Source of the DNA: Stratiolaelaps scimitus
Taxonomy: Eukaryota; Arthropoda; Arachnida; Mesostigmata; Laelapidae
Length of the DNA: 64,000 bases
Direction: 5' to 3'
NCBI GenBank assembly: GCA_019614645.1
Contig: JABWDB010000009.1
Location: forward strand, 2,441,001 to 2,505,000
Shown here: one piece after another, positions 37,110-45,885 of the stretch
How positions within the stretch are numbered: position 1 is the stretch's first letter
Layout: each line of letters begins with the position of its first letter
Position numbers and translations under genes: made by a program
Notes under the pieces: generated by a model
Told to the model about the DNA's origin: nothing
What the model saw: the letters and a program-made list of their open reading frames with translations, nothing else
The model's database searches: none

Positions 37110-39390
37110 TTTTATAACTTAAAACTTGTCTTACAACTTTTAAGCCTTGCAGAAATTGCAGATCCTTTAATAAACTGGTGAACCTTTTCCTTGATCCAAC
37201 GCACCTGATTTAGCATGCATATCGGAAAATTTAAGCCCGTCCAAGTGTTATTCGGCGTGAGAGTGGTATATTTAAGGTTCTTCCAACATCTCTACACATA
37301 CAGATGCTTTACGGAAACGGCGAGTTTAAGCGAACTGATTAAGAATAATCACATTGAGTCGATTTTTCTTACTGACGGTCACGAACGGCAGTAGTGTATC
37401 GTTCGAATGTCAACGAATGTCCTGCCTCGCTTGCAATCTTAGCTCCGAATTGTGCGCCTCTCATTGCATTTGTCGTAAGGCCCTACTGAGATATCAGGCT
37501 CTTGCTCGTTCGTAACATATGAAACGGACCTCGGGGCGCATGGCCTACCGGAGCCTGCCATATTACTTCGATTCAGGACCATTGTAATGCGGTCCTCGGC
37601 ATTGGCCTGCACCACTGGCCGATGCTGTTGGCATTCTGCCTTCGCGCTCCCTTGTGTGTGCCACCCTCCTGGGCAAAGTCATTACGTAATGGGCGACAGT
37701 GCCAGCGGCTGTGCGAGGCGGCCGAAAGACTCCGTCGACGGAGCAGCATCATACCCTTGGCGACCAGGGTTGTTGGCCAAATACGAGAGACTGTACGGCG
37801 ATACATCACTAGTAAGAGTACAGCACAGCGGAGCGGAGAGTCGAGCGCCTCCACGAAGCATCTCTACCGAGGCCTGCCAGCCAACGAGGCCGCTGAGCGA
37901 AAACTGAGCAAGCCTTTCCGAGTTTGTATTTTAGACTTTCGGATAAGAGGCGTGGCAAAACGGGCATCGCCAGTCACGAACGAAACACGGCGACAAACAT
38001 ACCTGACTTCAGCGGTCAACGCGCTTTTAAAAGCGTGCAAGCCTACGGAGACAACGAGAGGTGAAGGTTTAATGAGCACTGCAGCACGTTTGCTAGTTCG
38101 TCCCACGTTTGGGTGGCGTTTGGGTTACAAATATAATTTCGTACGACTGTAACCGTATGTTATTATCTGTGCGGCTACAGACATACGACATATCTCATGT
38201 GAAACAGCACTATTCGTCATATTGGCGTCGTCTTCGATCTGCGTAAGGAAACTATTCGATGCGGACAGATAGATGTGTGGCTCAAATTATTAATGTTCTA
38301 TGTCACTTATGAAATTCGAGGACGAACTTTCGTGCTGGATGGCAGAACAAACATGACTTGGACCCCAAGATGTGCTTTTGTCGTGTTGCAAAAACATGTA
38401 TAGAGGAAACTCCGACGTTGTACTAGAAGAGAATCATGCATCCAAACACTTAAGCTTAGACAGCAAATAGATATTGAGGACAAGAAGGCTGTACTTCAAT
38501 GGGAGACTTAAGGTACTCAAGATGTATATTGAACATCTTGAGTAGCTAGAGGGTTGAATTGAAATCTGGAGTAGCTTGATTGGTGTTTTACTCTGGAAAA
38601 TAAACGCTATATTCCTCGACAAACCAAGCTATATTCCTCCTCATAAACCAAGACCGACATCATTCGACAGTTAGCTGGAAAGACGGCGTTCAATAATTTT
38701 CGGTGTTCGTCGAATATACAATATATTTACAAAGCAAAATACGTCAAAAGTAGCGTGAACACTGCAATGCGCCTGCTTAATATTGTCTTGTTTAACAGAT
38801 ATCGAGAGAAACGTGGCTAAAATGATAATTCCACACCGAGTCAACCTAATAGCTTATTTCATGATTACGTGGGTCAGAAATGCTGCCGATCCTCTGATCG
38901 GAACAAAACAACAGATCACTCGTAAAAATATCCGCGCAATGCGTGCTCATACAGGATGTGCTCAAGTAACGTGCGTGTACAGCAAAATAGGTAGAGGTTA
39001 CCCGGTTCGATAGGAATAAGTGCAAACATATATGGACAAACTTGAAGGTCATTGTGTCACAAAATGATTACAGAACCTCTTGAACACGCCTCAGTCCACA
39101 GCAATCGCGTCCGCATCTAGAGGGTTTTACCACTCTAGTGAAACATTCGTTGTGGAGTTACAGCTCAACTAACATTGATTGTATCTCAACAAGCCTGTCT
39201 AACTAGCACTGGCTTGTGGCGGTGCCAGAGTCATGTGTATGAGATAGAGAGAGATAGAGAAAGATTTCCTCACGCGTTTGATAAACCACGTTTTCAGTTC
39301 AGCGGAACCACCATCCATAGACATGGGCATCCTAGTACACGTAAGTCGGTCGCCAGTGAGCGACGAAAGCGCACCTACTCGTTGCTGGAT
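37110..39390. other. no gene seen
   Basis: Only chance-like frames. A hairpin at 38,514-38,544 is listed separately. The region just below the repeat-protein gene should hold its 3' UTR; no AATAAA was picked out with confidence. Confidence 0.4.
38514..38544. repeat. perfect hairpin, 12-bp arms, 7-nt loop
   Basis: TACTCAAGATGT at 38,514-38,525 pairs exactly with ACATCTTGAGTA at 38,533-38,544. Confidence 0.85.
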
Positions 39391-39398
39391 ATTGTTGC

Positions 39399-40967
39399 CT
39401 AGGAGTCCTCAGAGGAAGTATCGCACTGTCGTTCGTCCGCCGAGGGACTCGGGGTAACGGCCGTATTTCCCGCCTCGGTTTGTCCTGCACAGCCGTCCGG
39501 AAAAGGGGTCTGCTCAGTTGAACAGTCTGACTGGTAGACTAATGGTGGTGGTGTCTCCTCCGGTGAGTGTACATTTTGAAGGATAGGCAGCTCGGGATAG
39601 CTAACGGGCTGCACGTCATTGGGTACGAGACAGGGGTCTTGACATGCTGGGCATGGGTCGTGGTGTAGAGTTGACGGATTTACAAACAGTGGCGGAAAAC
39701 CAAAACACGCGGCCGAAGGGTCCTGGAATTCCATGAACGGGTCCTGGTACGTCGCAGGGATATCGTCGAAGAACACCGGCGGCTCCTGATATTCAGACGG
39801 ATCGCCTGGGTATCCGCCTAGGCATGCACATGCAGGTTCCTGGTATTCTAACACAGGTGGCTGTGGGGGTGGTTCAGCCACTTCACTCTGTGAGTAGGAG
39901 GCGGCATCTTGCTGCTGAGCCACGAACTCTTGCGACTGAGGCGTGCCATCTTGTGAAGGCGAAATGCCACCTTGTGCAGGCGAAGGCTTAGTGCCACCCT
40001 GCGGACCCCTACCACCTTGATATAATGCCGGCTTAAACGCTGGTTTGAGACCGCCCATAGGCTTCGAAGGGCTGTTGTCACTTCTCAAAATGCTTTTCGG
40101 TCGATAGAGGGGTTGAGCAGACGGCCCTGATTCTTGTTGCGGCATGCCACCATACTGTGCGTTCGTCCCCCCTGGCGCAGGCATGCGCTGACGCGGACCC
40201 GGATCTCCATATACGGGTGGTCCACCAGGCTGCCCCCCTTGAGCCCCTTTCAACAACTGGGGTGCGCTGTGAGATCCTTTTGAAAGCTGGCTTTTGCTGC
40301 GTCCCTTGTGGGAACCTGCAAGTTTGCTCTTCGCGTTACCTTTTGAAAGTTTACTGCCGCCACTTTTCGAAAGTTTACTACCGCTACCTTTTGAAAGTCT
40401 ACTGCCACTTTTCGAAAGTTTGCTGCCGCCACTTTTCGAAAGTTTACTGCCGCCACTTTTTGAAAGTTTACTGCCGCCACTTTTTGAAAGTTTACTGCCG
40501 CCACTTTTTGAAAGTTTACTGCCGCCACTTTTTGAAAGTTTACTGCCGCCACCTTTCGAAAGTTTACTGCCGCCACCTTTCGAAAGTTTACTGCCGCCAC
40601 CTTTTGAAAGTTTACTGCCGCCACCTTTTGAAAGTCTACTGCCGCCACTTTTCGAAAGTTTACTGCCGCCGCCTTTCGAAAGTCTACTGCCGCCGCCTTT
40701 CGAAAGTCTACTGCCGCCACCTTTTGAAAGTTTACTGCCGCCACCTTTTGAAAGTCTACTGCCGCCACCTTTTGAAAGTCTACTGCCGCCACCTTTTGAA
40801 AGTTTACTGCCGCCACCTTTCGAAAGTTTACTGCCGCCGCCTTTCGAAAGTCTACTGCCGCCACTTTTTGAAAGTTTACTGCCGCCAGACTTCGAATCCT
40901 TGCCGCCGCCTTTTTTAGTTCCTCTTTGGCTCTTGTGCTTAGCAGTTGGCTTCTTGTGCGTTGGCAT
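39399..40967 (-). CDS. lysine/serine/glycine repeat protein with acidic proline-rich tail
   Basis: From the ATG at 40,967 to TAG at 39,399 the frame codes 522 residues. Residues 1-29 are basic (MPTHKKPTAKHK...). Residues 30-212 are 23 tandem units of SKLSKGGG type: 22 of eight residues and one of seven. With K or R at position 2 and K at 5, this gives 46 basic and no acidic residues. Residues 213 to about 390 are rich in Gly, Pro and Gln. The tail is acidic and proline-rich, with four copies of (Y/F)Q(E/D)P and several Cys. These copies use different synonymous codons (TAC/TAT, GAA/GAG), which shows that this frame is the one under selection. The frame continues upstream without an ATG. A possible first exon, ATG 41,354 to 41,285 (ACCT|GTGAGT), would join in phase to 41,011 (GCTCAG|GG) and would start with a hydrophobic MILLSFVVVSI. 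I recognise no family. A nuclear or sperm-type basic protein and a secreted adhesive or cuticle protein are both open. Confidence 0.75.
   Translation of the reverse strand: MPTHKKPTAKHKSQRGTKKGGGKDSKSGGSKLSKSGGSRLSKGGGSKLSKGGGSKLSKGGGSRLSKGGGSRLSKGGGSKLSKGGGSRLSKGGGSRLSKGGGSKLSKSGGSRLSKGGGSKLSKGGGSKLSKGGGSKLSKGGGSKLSKSGGSKLSKSGGSKLSKSGGSKLSKSGGSKLSKSGGSKLSKSGSRLSKGSGSKLSKSGGSKLSKGNAKSKLAGSHKGRSKSQLSKGSHSAPQLLKGAQGGQPGGPPVYGDPGPRQRMPAPGGTNAQYGGMPQQESGPSAQPLYRPKSILRSDNSPSKPMGGLKPAFKPALYQGGRGPQGGTKPSPAQGGISPSQDGTPQSQEFVAQQQDAASYSQSEVAEPPPQPPVLEYQEPACACLGGYPGDPSEYQEPPVFFDDIPATYQDPFMEFQDPSAACFGFPPLFVNPSTLHHDPCPACQDPCLVPNDVQPVSYPELPILQNVHSPEETPPPLVYQSDCSTEQTPFPDGCAGQTEAGNTAVTPSPSADERQCDTSSEDS
40332..40880 (-). 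repeat. 24-bp coding minisatellite, 23 units
   Basis: 549 bases: 22 units of 24 bp and one of 21 bp, consensus on the minus strand AGTAAACTTTCGAAAGGT plus GGCGGC. Variation is mostly AAA/AGA (Lys/Arg), TCG/TCA (silent) and GGT/AGT (Gly/Ser). Unit length is a multiple of three, so copy-number change keeps the frame. SGG units cluster toward the C-terminal end and GGG units toward the N-terminal end, a sign of local unit spreading. Confidence 0.92.
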
Positions 40968-41284
40968 TGAGAGTCGCTTCGTGTAGAACACGTGGCTGCG
41001 TGACGGCTGCCCTGAGCATGTGAATATCTTCGACGGCGGAGGGTGCAAGGTGGGTCGTTAGAATTCTCGTTTCTTTCACGGCTTGACGAAGGCCAGCAGC
41101 CTCCGCCGCCAGCAGCGCTGCGTAGCGGATGTTTCTTGAAACGAAAACAGCGCTCGGAAATTGTTGCACCTCGACCATTCGGCAGCCGTTTGCGCCGTGT
41201 CGCGCTGTATGTTTGTGTAGAGGTATAGCTATTCACCGTAAAGGCCGCATTGGGGGACGCTCGAATGCGAACGGCACAACTCAC

Positions 41285-41354
41285 AGGTGAGGTATACCGA
41301 ATCCCGGAGCATCACCTCGTCGATAGAAACGACAACGAACGATAAGAGAATCAT
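41285..41354 (-). CDS. possible upstream first exon of the repeat protein
   Basis: ATG at 41,354 opens MILLSFVVVSIDEVMLRD and runs to a strong donor, ACCT|GTGAGT, at 41,285. The 70-base exon leaves one base, which fits the acceptor at 41,013-41,012 that needs exactly one, so the spliced frame continues as WQPSRSHV into the repeat protein. If used, it would add a short hydrophobic start that might act as a signal peptide, though acidic residues follow quickly. Splice fit is seen; use is inferred. Confidence 0.35.
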
Positions 41355-41425
41355 AGCCGTCCGTCGGACTTGGCCGAAATAGATGTAGGCAATGATGTCA
41401 GCTGGGAAAATAGCACCGTTGTGAA

Positions 41426-41484
41426 GCGTATTCGAATATACTACTGGACATGAGTACGCGTATTCGAATATACTACTGGACATG
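41426..41484. repeat. 27-bp direct tandem duplication upstream of the repeat-protein gene
   Basis: GCGTATTCGAATATACTACT plus GGACATG occurs at 41,426-41,452 and exactly again at 41,458-41,484, separated by five bases. On the minus strand each copy carries TATATTC, about 70-120 bases upstream of the possible ATG at 41,354, so the duplication may double a TATA-like element. The perfect identity implies a recent event. Confidence 0.85.
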
Positions 41485-42231
41485 CGACTACGATATATTT
41501 CGAAGAGACAAGGGTCGGCTGGGACCCGTGCTGGATACACGCCTACTTGTGTGTGACGGATTATGCAAGGTGGTCAAAGTCAAGGATCGCCTTCTCGTTT
41601 TGTACGAAGGTAAAGGTTTATTAATGGGACTGCAATCTTTACAATGCTCAAGTTATCCTATATGCCACGTCGCGGGACTCGGAAGGCATGACCTATTTAT
41701 CGATATGGAGTGAGCTTGTGGGTATGTTTGTTTAATGATAGCGTCCATCTTGATTCGCACCATTTCTGTTGAATTCCACGTTAAATACTGGCATGTCGAA
41801 CCCTCCTCCGAAGAGCTTCAGCAGTTAGTACTTCTAGCAGCAAGATATTACAATCCGACAGGTCATCTTCTCTAAGCTAGACAAAACAAGGTACACACGA
41901 GCCGAATTTTCGAACGACTTCCAGTTACCACCGAAACTTACGTGTTTATTTAGGCTATACGTTTTCGTTTAATACCACCAACTATGTCGATGACAAATAA
42001 AAGTACTGTTCGACACAAAACAAGTTCATGATACACCTGAGACAAGTGTTGCTATTTTCATAGATATTTGACATTTACGATATAGTTTTTTTTCAGCTAG
42101 GTTCTATTTTTAGTAACAGTACGACAATGGCATGCATAAGCATACAAGGTTATGTGAGGTAACGAAACAACGTCATGTCCCCATCGGAAACCCTCGGCCG
42201 TCGTATAATTAGAATATAGGACTCTCTCCAG

Positions 42232-42426
42232 TTGAGCAACGGCGGAACTTCACACATATTGCCCGACACAGTTCACTCGAACGTTCCGGGAGAGTGGTGC
42301 TACCCGAAATGTCCTCCCTACGCTCAACTGGCCCTGGTTCTTGGGCAGCCCTGCGGCGTTGACGCTGGCAGAGTCCCGTGCAGGGCTGGCTATTCGCTAC
42401 AAAGCGGTGCGGATTCGAAAAAATAA
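42232..42426 (+). CDS. possible last exon of a small cysteine-containing secreted protein
   Basis: A good acceptor (ACTCTCTCCAG) at 42,221-42,231 is followed by a frame of 64 residues to TAA at 42,424-42,426. The second half reads WCYPKCPPYAQLAL, LGQPCGVDAGRVPCRAGY, with four cysteines spaced C-x3-C-x13-C-x9-C, and codons favour G or C at third positions. This looks like the end of a small disulfide-bonded protein, but I cannot name a family. No matching upstream exon was found. Confidence 0.35.
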   Translation: MSNGGTSHILPDTVHSNVPGEWCYPKCPPYAQLALVLGQPCGVDAGRVPCRAGYSLQSGADSKK

Positions 42427-43049
42427 CGAACGTAACACGAGTGCAAAGCATTCTTCTTTCTTATGTCCCTACGCATCAACTGCTCGTGTCGTATGACTAT
42501 CCGCCGCTTCGCCTCAAATCCATAAGGGTAAAAGGTTGTAAATCTACAATACTTCGATCATATGCGATTACGCACAACTGCGAAAAACGACTATGGCCGC
42601 CGACGGTGTCGTTGCTGACAGATGGATATATGAGCGCGGTTTTGCGCGAGATGTGAATTAAGGTAAATTTGCCGGGCTGGGTCTCAGTCGGACCGAGCAT
42701 CTCGAGTACACTCGTGTGGGTCTTGTAACCGACGAGGTGCTCGGGTTCGACTGCGACCGATGTACATTTTCATTTAGGAATCCGTCCGACGAAGCAACGC
42801 AAAAGCGAAATGTCAACCGGTTTTGGCTGGGTGCCCGCTCGCTGCTTTGGTCAGTCAAGTCCCCAGCTGTAAAAGGCGGGAGTCAGGAGGTTTGAGCCCC
42901 GCGGGGTGCCGTATCTCTTTGAAGGGCAAAGAAGCACTCAAACAGAACTGCCAAGAAAGAGTTGGTCCCTAGCTCTTGTCCAAAAAAATACTTTTCGGCA
43001 CTCATCTGTATGATAGCTTTTACTACGAGAAATGGCAGTGTGAGGTGGA

Positions 43050-43225
43050 TCTTCCGGGCTGACTCACAGCCAACATTTATTAACGTCCACCGCAGTGCTT
43101 TCGGCGTTGCTTCATAAGACGCACAATCCCTTTAAAGCAAATGTGTAACGGTGGGGATCAAACCTTTAAACCCACGTGTCCCCTCCGATATCGAGGCGTA
43201 GACTAATGCATCGCGCCACCCGACT
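43050..43225 (-). mobile_element. tRNA-derived SINE, copy 2
   Basis: Read on the minus strand: GGGTGGCGCGATGCATTAGT (an A-box-like tRNA head), B box GGTTTGATCC (43,164-43,155), then the body shared with copy 1 (TTTGCTTTAAAGGG, CTTATGAAGCAACGCCGAAA, GTGGACGTTAA, TGTTGGCTG, GTCAGCCCGG). A possible diverged relative with GGTTTGAGCCCC then CTTTGAAGGGCAAAGAAGC lies on the plus strand at about 42,860-42,940. Confidence 0.75.
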
Positions 43226-43229
43226 TGAC

Positions 43230-45828
43230 GAGAAAGGGTAGCTTGTCATACGTCTGCCGAATCTCGGTTAGTTTCGCGAATAAGCGGCTATCCATGACAA
43301 ACCTTGGCAAAGCATTGTCCTCTACTGGCGGGGTTGTCCAGTTGACGGGTTGACATGCAGAACCAATTTGGGCGTCATTCTAATAAAACATAGATATCTC
43401 CTTCGTAAAATAATTTAAGTTACTATTTGATTAATATCTCTAATGAAATTGATTATTATAATTATCATTTTTTGCTGATCACCTCATATCGCCACACACC
43501 TTCCCTCCTCCGCCATTATTTTCACGTTCGTGACCATTGAACTAACATCAGCGCCAGCATTGTCTACCTTGAAGCCATGCATATTCCCTCTGGCTGAGAG
43601 TCAACGTCAGCATCATTGCCGCAATCACAACTGCTCTGGACGTTCGGCCTCTGTTCCTGATTTGCCTTTGTCACTCATTTGTATCTGAACCGCTACCTCG
43701 CGGTACTATGCCTTCAAGCTTCTCCGGCTGCTCCGCCGCACATCAGACATTATGCCGCTGACCATTAAGGCGAACTTAGCGCTCATGAAGGGCAATTTGC
43801 TCGCAATAGATTTTTCTCTCTCTCTCTCACTCTGTCTATCCCAGTGTCTCAGTCGATGCCGACCGATCGCTCCGAGGGATCAGACTAAATCCTCGTCGCC
43901 GGAGTACACGACCGCGCGTCGGCAGCAATCCCTGTACCATTCAGCGCGGACGGCCGCCGTGCGCGCCAGATCATCAACTATCCCCGCTGTCCGATGCTGC
44001 CGCCGAGTTCGCTCGAATTCTCAGGGCGCCCTCGCGAGCGAGAGCGGGGTCGAGATCACGCCAACTCAATTCCTCTGCATTCAATATTCGCCTCATTCGT
44101 GCTTCCTTGATATCTCTTCCTGCCCGTCTCCCTGTCCGTGACATGGGACCGTCTCTGAGAGCCGACGATGAAAGGGAAGAATCCGTGTAGCAGCAGCAGC
44201 ACCAGCAGAAGCTCGAGCGATGCCATGCGGTGGGACCAGCGTACGAAGTGACCCACTGGACGCCCTGCGTGTTGTCCGTGGGAGGCCGTCCCTCGATTGG
44301 TTTCTCCTATCCCGTCAGGCGGGGAGTTCGTAGATGACATGGTTGGTGAGTGATTCGCCGGGGCTGAAATCAAGCAAGCAACGAGACAGGCACGCAAGCA
44401 CACGAGTAAAATCCTCCTCCTCCTTCGAAAGCCGAAGTGGTTTGCAATCAATTGGTGAACACATGGCATCGTCGTGACAACACGACTATCAACGAGTTTC
44501 CTCTTCCACCGGACCTCCGCCGCCAGTTCGGAGCAGGGACTGAGTGAGTTGTGTAGATTGTCGCGTATCCTTAAAGGCTGTGTTGAAAGAGAAATCAGCC
44601 ACGCGGCAAGCTTCCTCGACGTTCGCGATGTGCTACGCCATATCGTGAGGATTGCGCTTCGCGGTGGCGATACGACTTTAAAATGACTAAAGCAGCTTCA
44701 CCAGCAGCACCATTCCACTTTGCCAACCGAACGAGATCTGCACACCAGGGCCCATGTTCGACGGGCTCATGCGGCTCTGACCACGGAACGCGCACTATTC
44801 TCTCTCTTTCTCTCTCATATACATATCTTCCCATCTGCCTCTCGCTTCTAACGGTGCCAGTGAAAAGAGTGACGGTAGCTGCAGTAGCGCTGATAATAAT
44901 AATAATAGCCAATGACAGAATGAAGCCTGATATGAAATATGCCAAAAATGGCCATCTCTTTGTGGAATGTCAACCTGACGCCATCTACACTGGTATAGAA
45001 CAATGTTGGCACCGTGGCTACGCGATCGGCTTGTGGGCAAGTGGCAACGGGCCAAAGGAGAGTCTAGCAAGTCCTCCCCCTCGGGGCAGTCCAGGTACAA
45101 GAGCCTCCCCCTCGCGGCAGGCCATCACGGTGATGTTGCCATCATAGAATTTGGCCTCTGGTTTTCTATTCGCTGTGGCCGTCCACATCGAGCGGAGTCA
45201 GACAAAAGGCTGGCGGACAACGAACGACGCACAAAATGCAGAAGCTGCGAAGACCCCAAAATGTCTCAAGCTCCAGCTCGAGTCGATCGCTAGCGAAGGC
45301 TGCGGTCGCCACTAAAGTCGCCAGTAAAGGAGATAATGCCATATGACTGCGCGCGCCCGGGCGCGCGCGCGCGTTTTAACCTGGACCAACTGAACGACTC
45401 GGGACCGCACACGAAGTCGTCTTCCGCTATGACTCGCCAAACACAAAGGCAGCAAGTCCTGGGTTCCCGGCCCGACTGACTCACGCTTAGCGCGATAGCG
45501 TACCTGGCGTAAAGTAAACAGCGGCCACGGCATTGATTCGTCACTATGGCTGGCGGCGGTGTCGGCAGCAGTTTGGGTGTATTTGTAAGTACTGTTGTAA
45601 TGTGCCCCCGCATGATGGTCCAAACAGTTTGTCCGACTGCCAAGCACAATACTCCTGCATAGCATAGCAGCTGCCATAGCCCTGAATGACCCTTAATGAT
45701 GACTGAATTCCAATTCGAAAATTGATCTCAACGTCTTGGTATTGAAAATGTAGCTGCAGTCCAATGGCACCTGCTGAGAAATAGACAATATTTGGTCGCT
45801 GACTATATGACTAATTATAACAAGTTGT

Positions 45829-45885
<57 letters not shown>

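Noticed and set aside
40157..41284. Long open frames in other phases over the repeat array (Leu/Pro/Phe-Glu-Ser, Tyr-Cys-Arg-His and Val-Ala-Ala-Val-Asn-Phe-Gln-Lys repeats)
   Set aside because: A 24-bp unit without stops keeps other frames open automatically. Only the SKLSKGGG frame continues into more than 300 residues of non-repeat sequence with synonymous variation.
44056..44226. 56-residue frame with an N-terminal signal peptide
   Set aside because: The hydrophobic part is partly a CTG repeat, the start context is poor, there is no splice donor and the rest shows no recognisable motif; noted only in the region entry.
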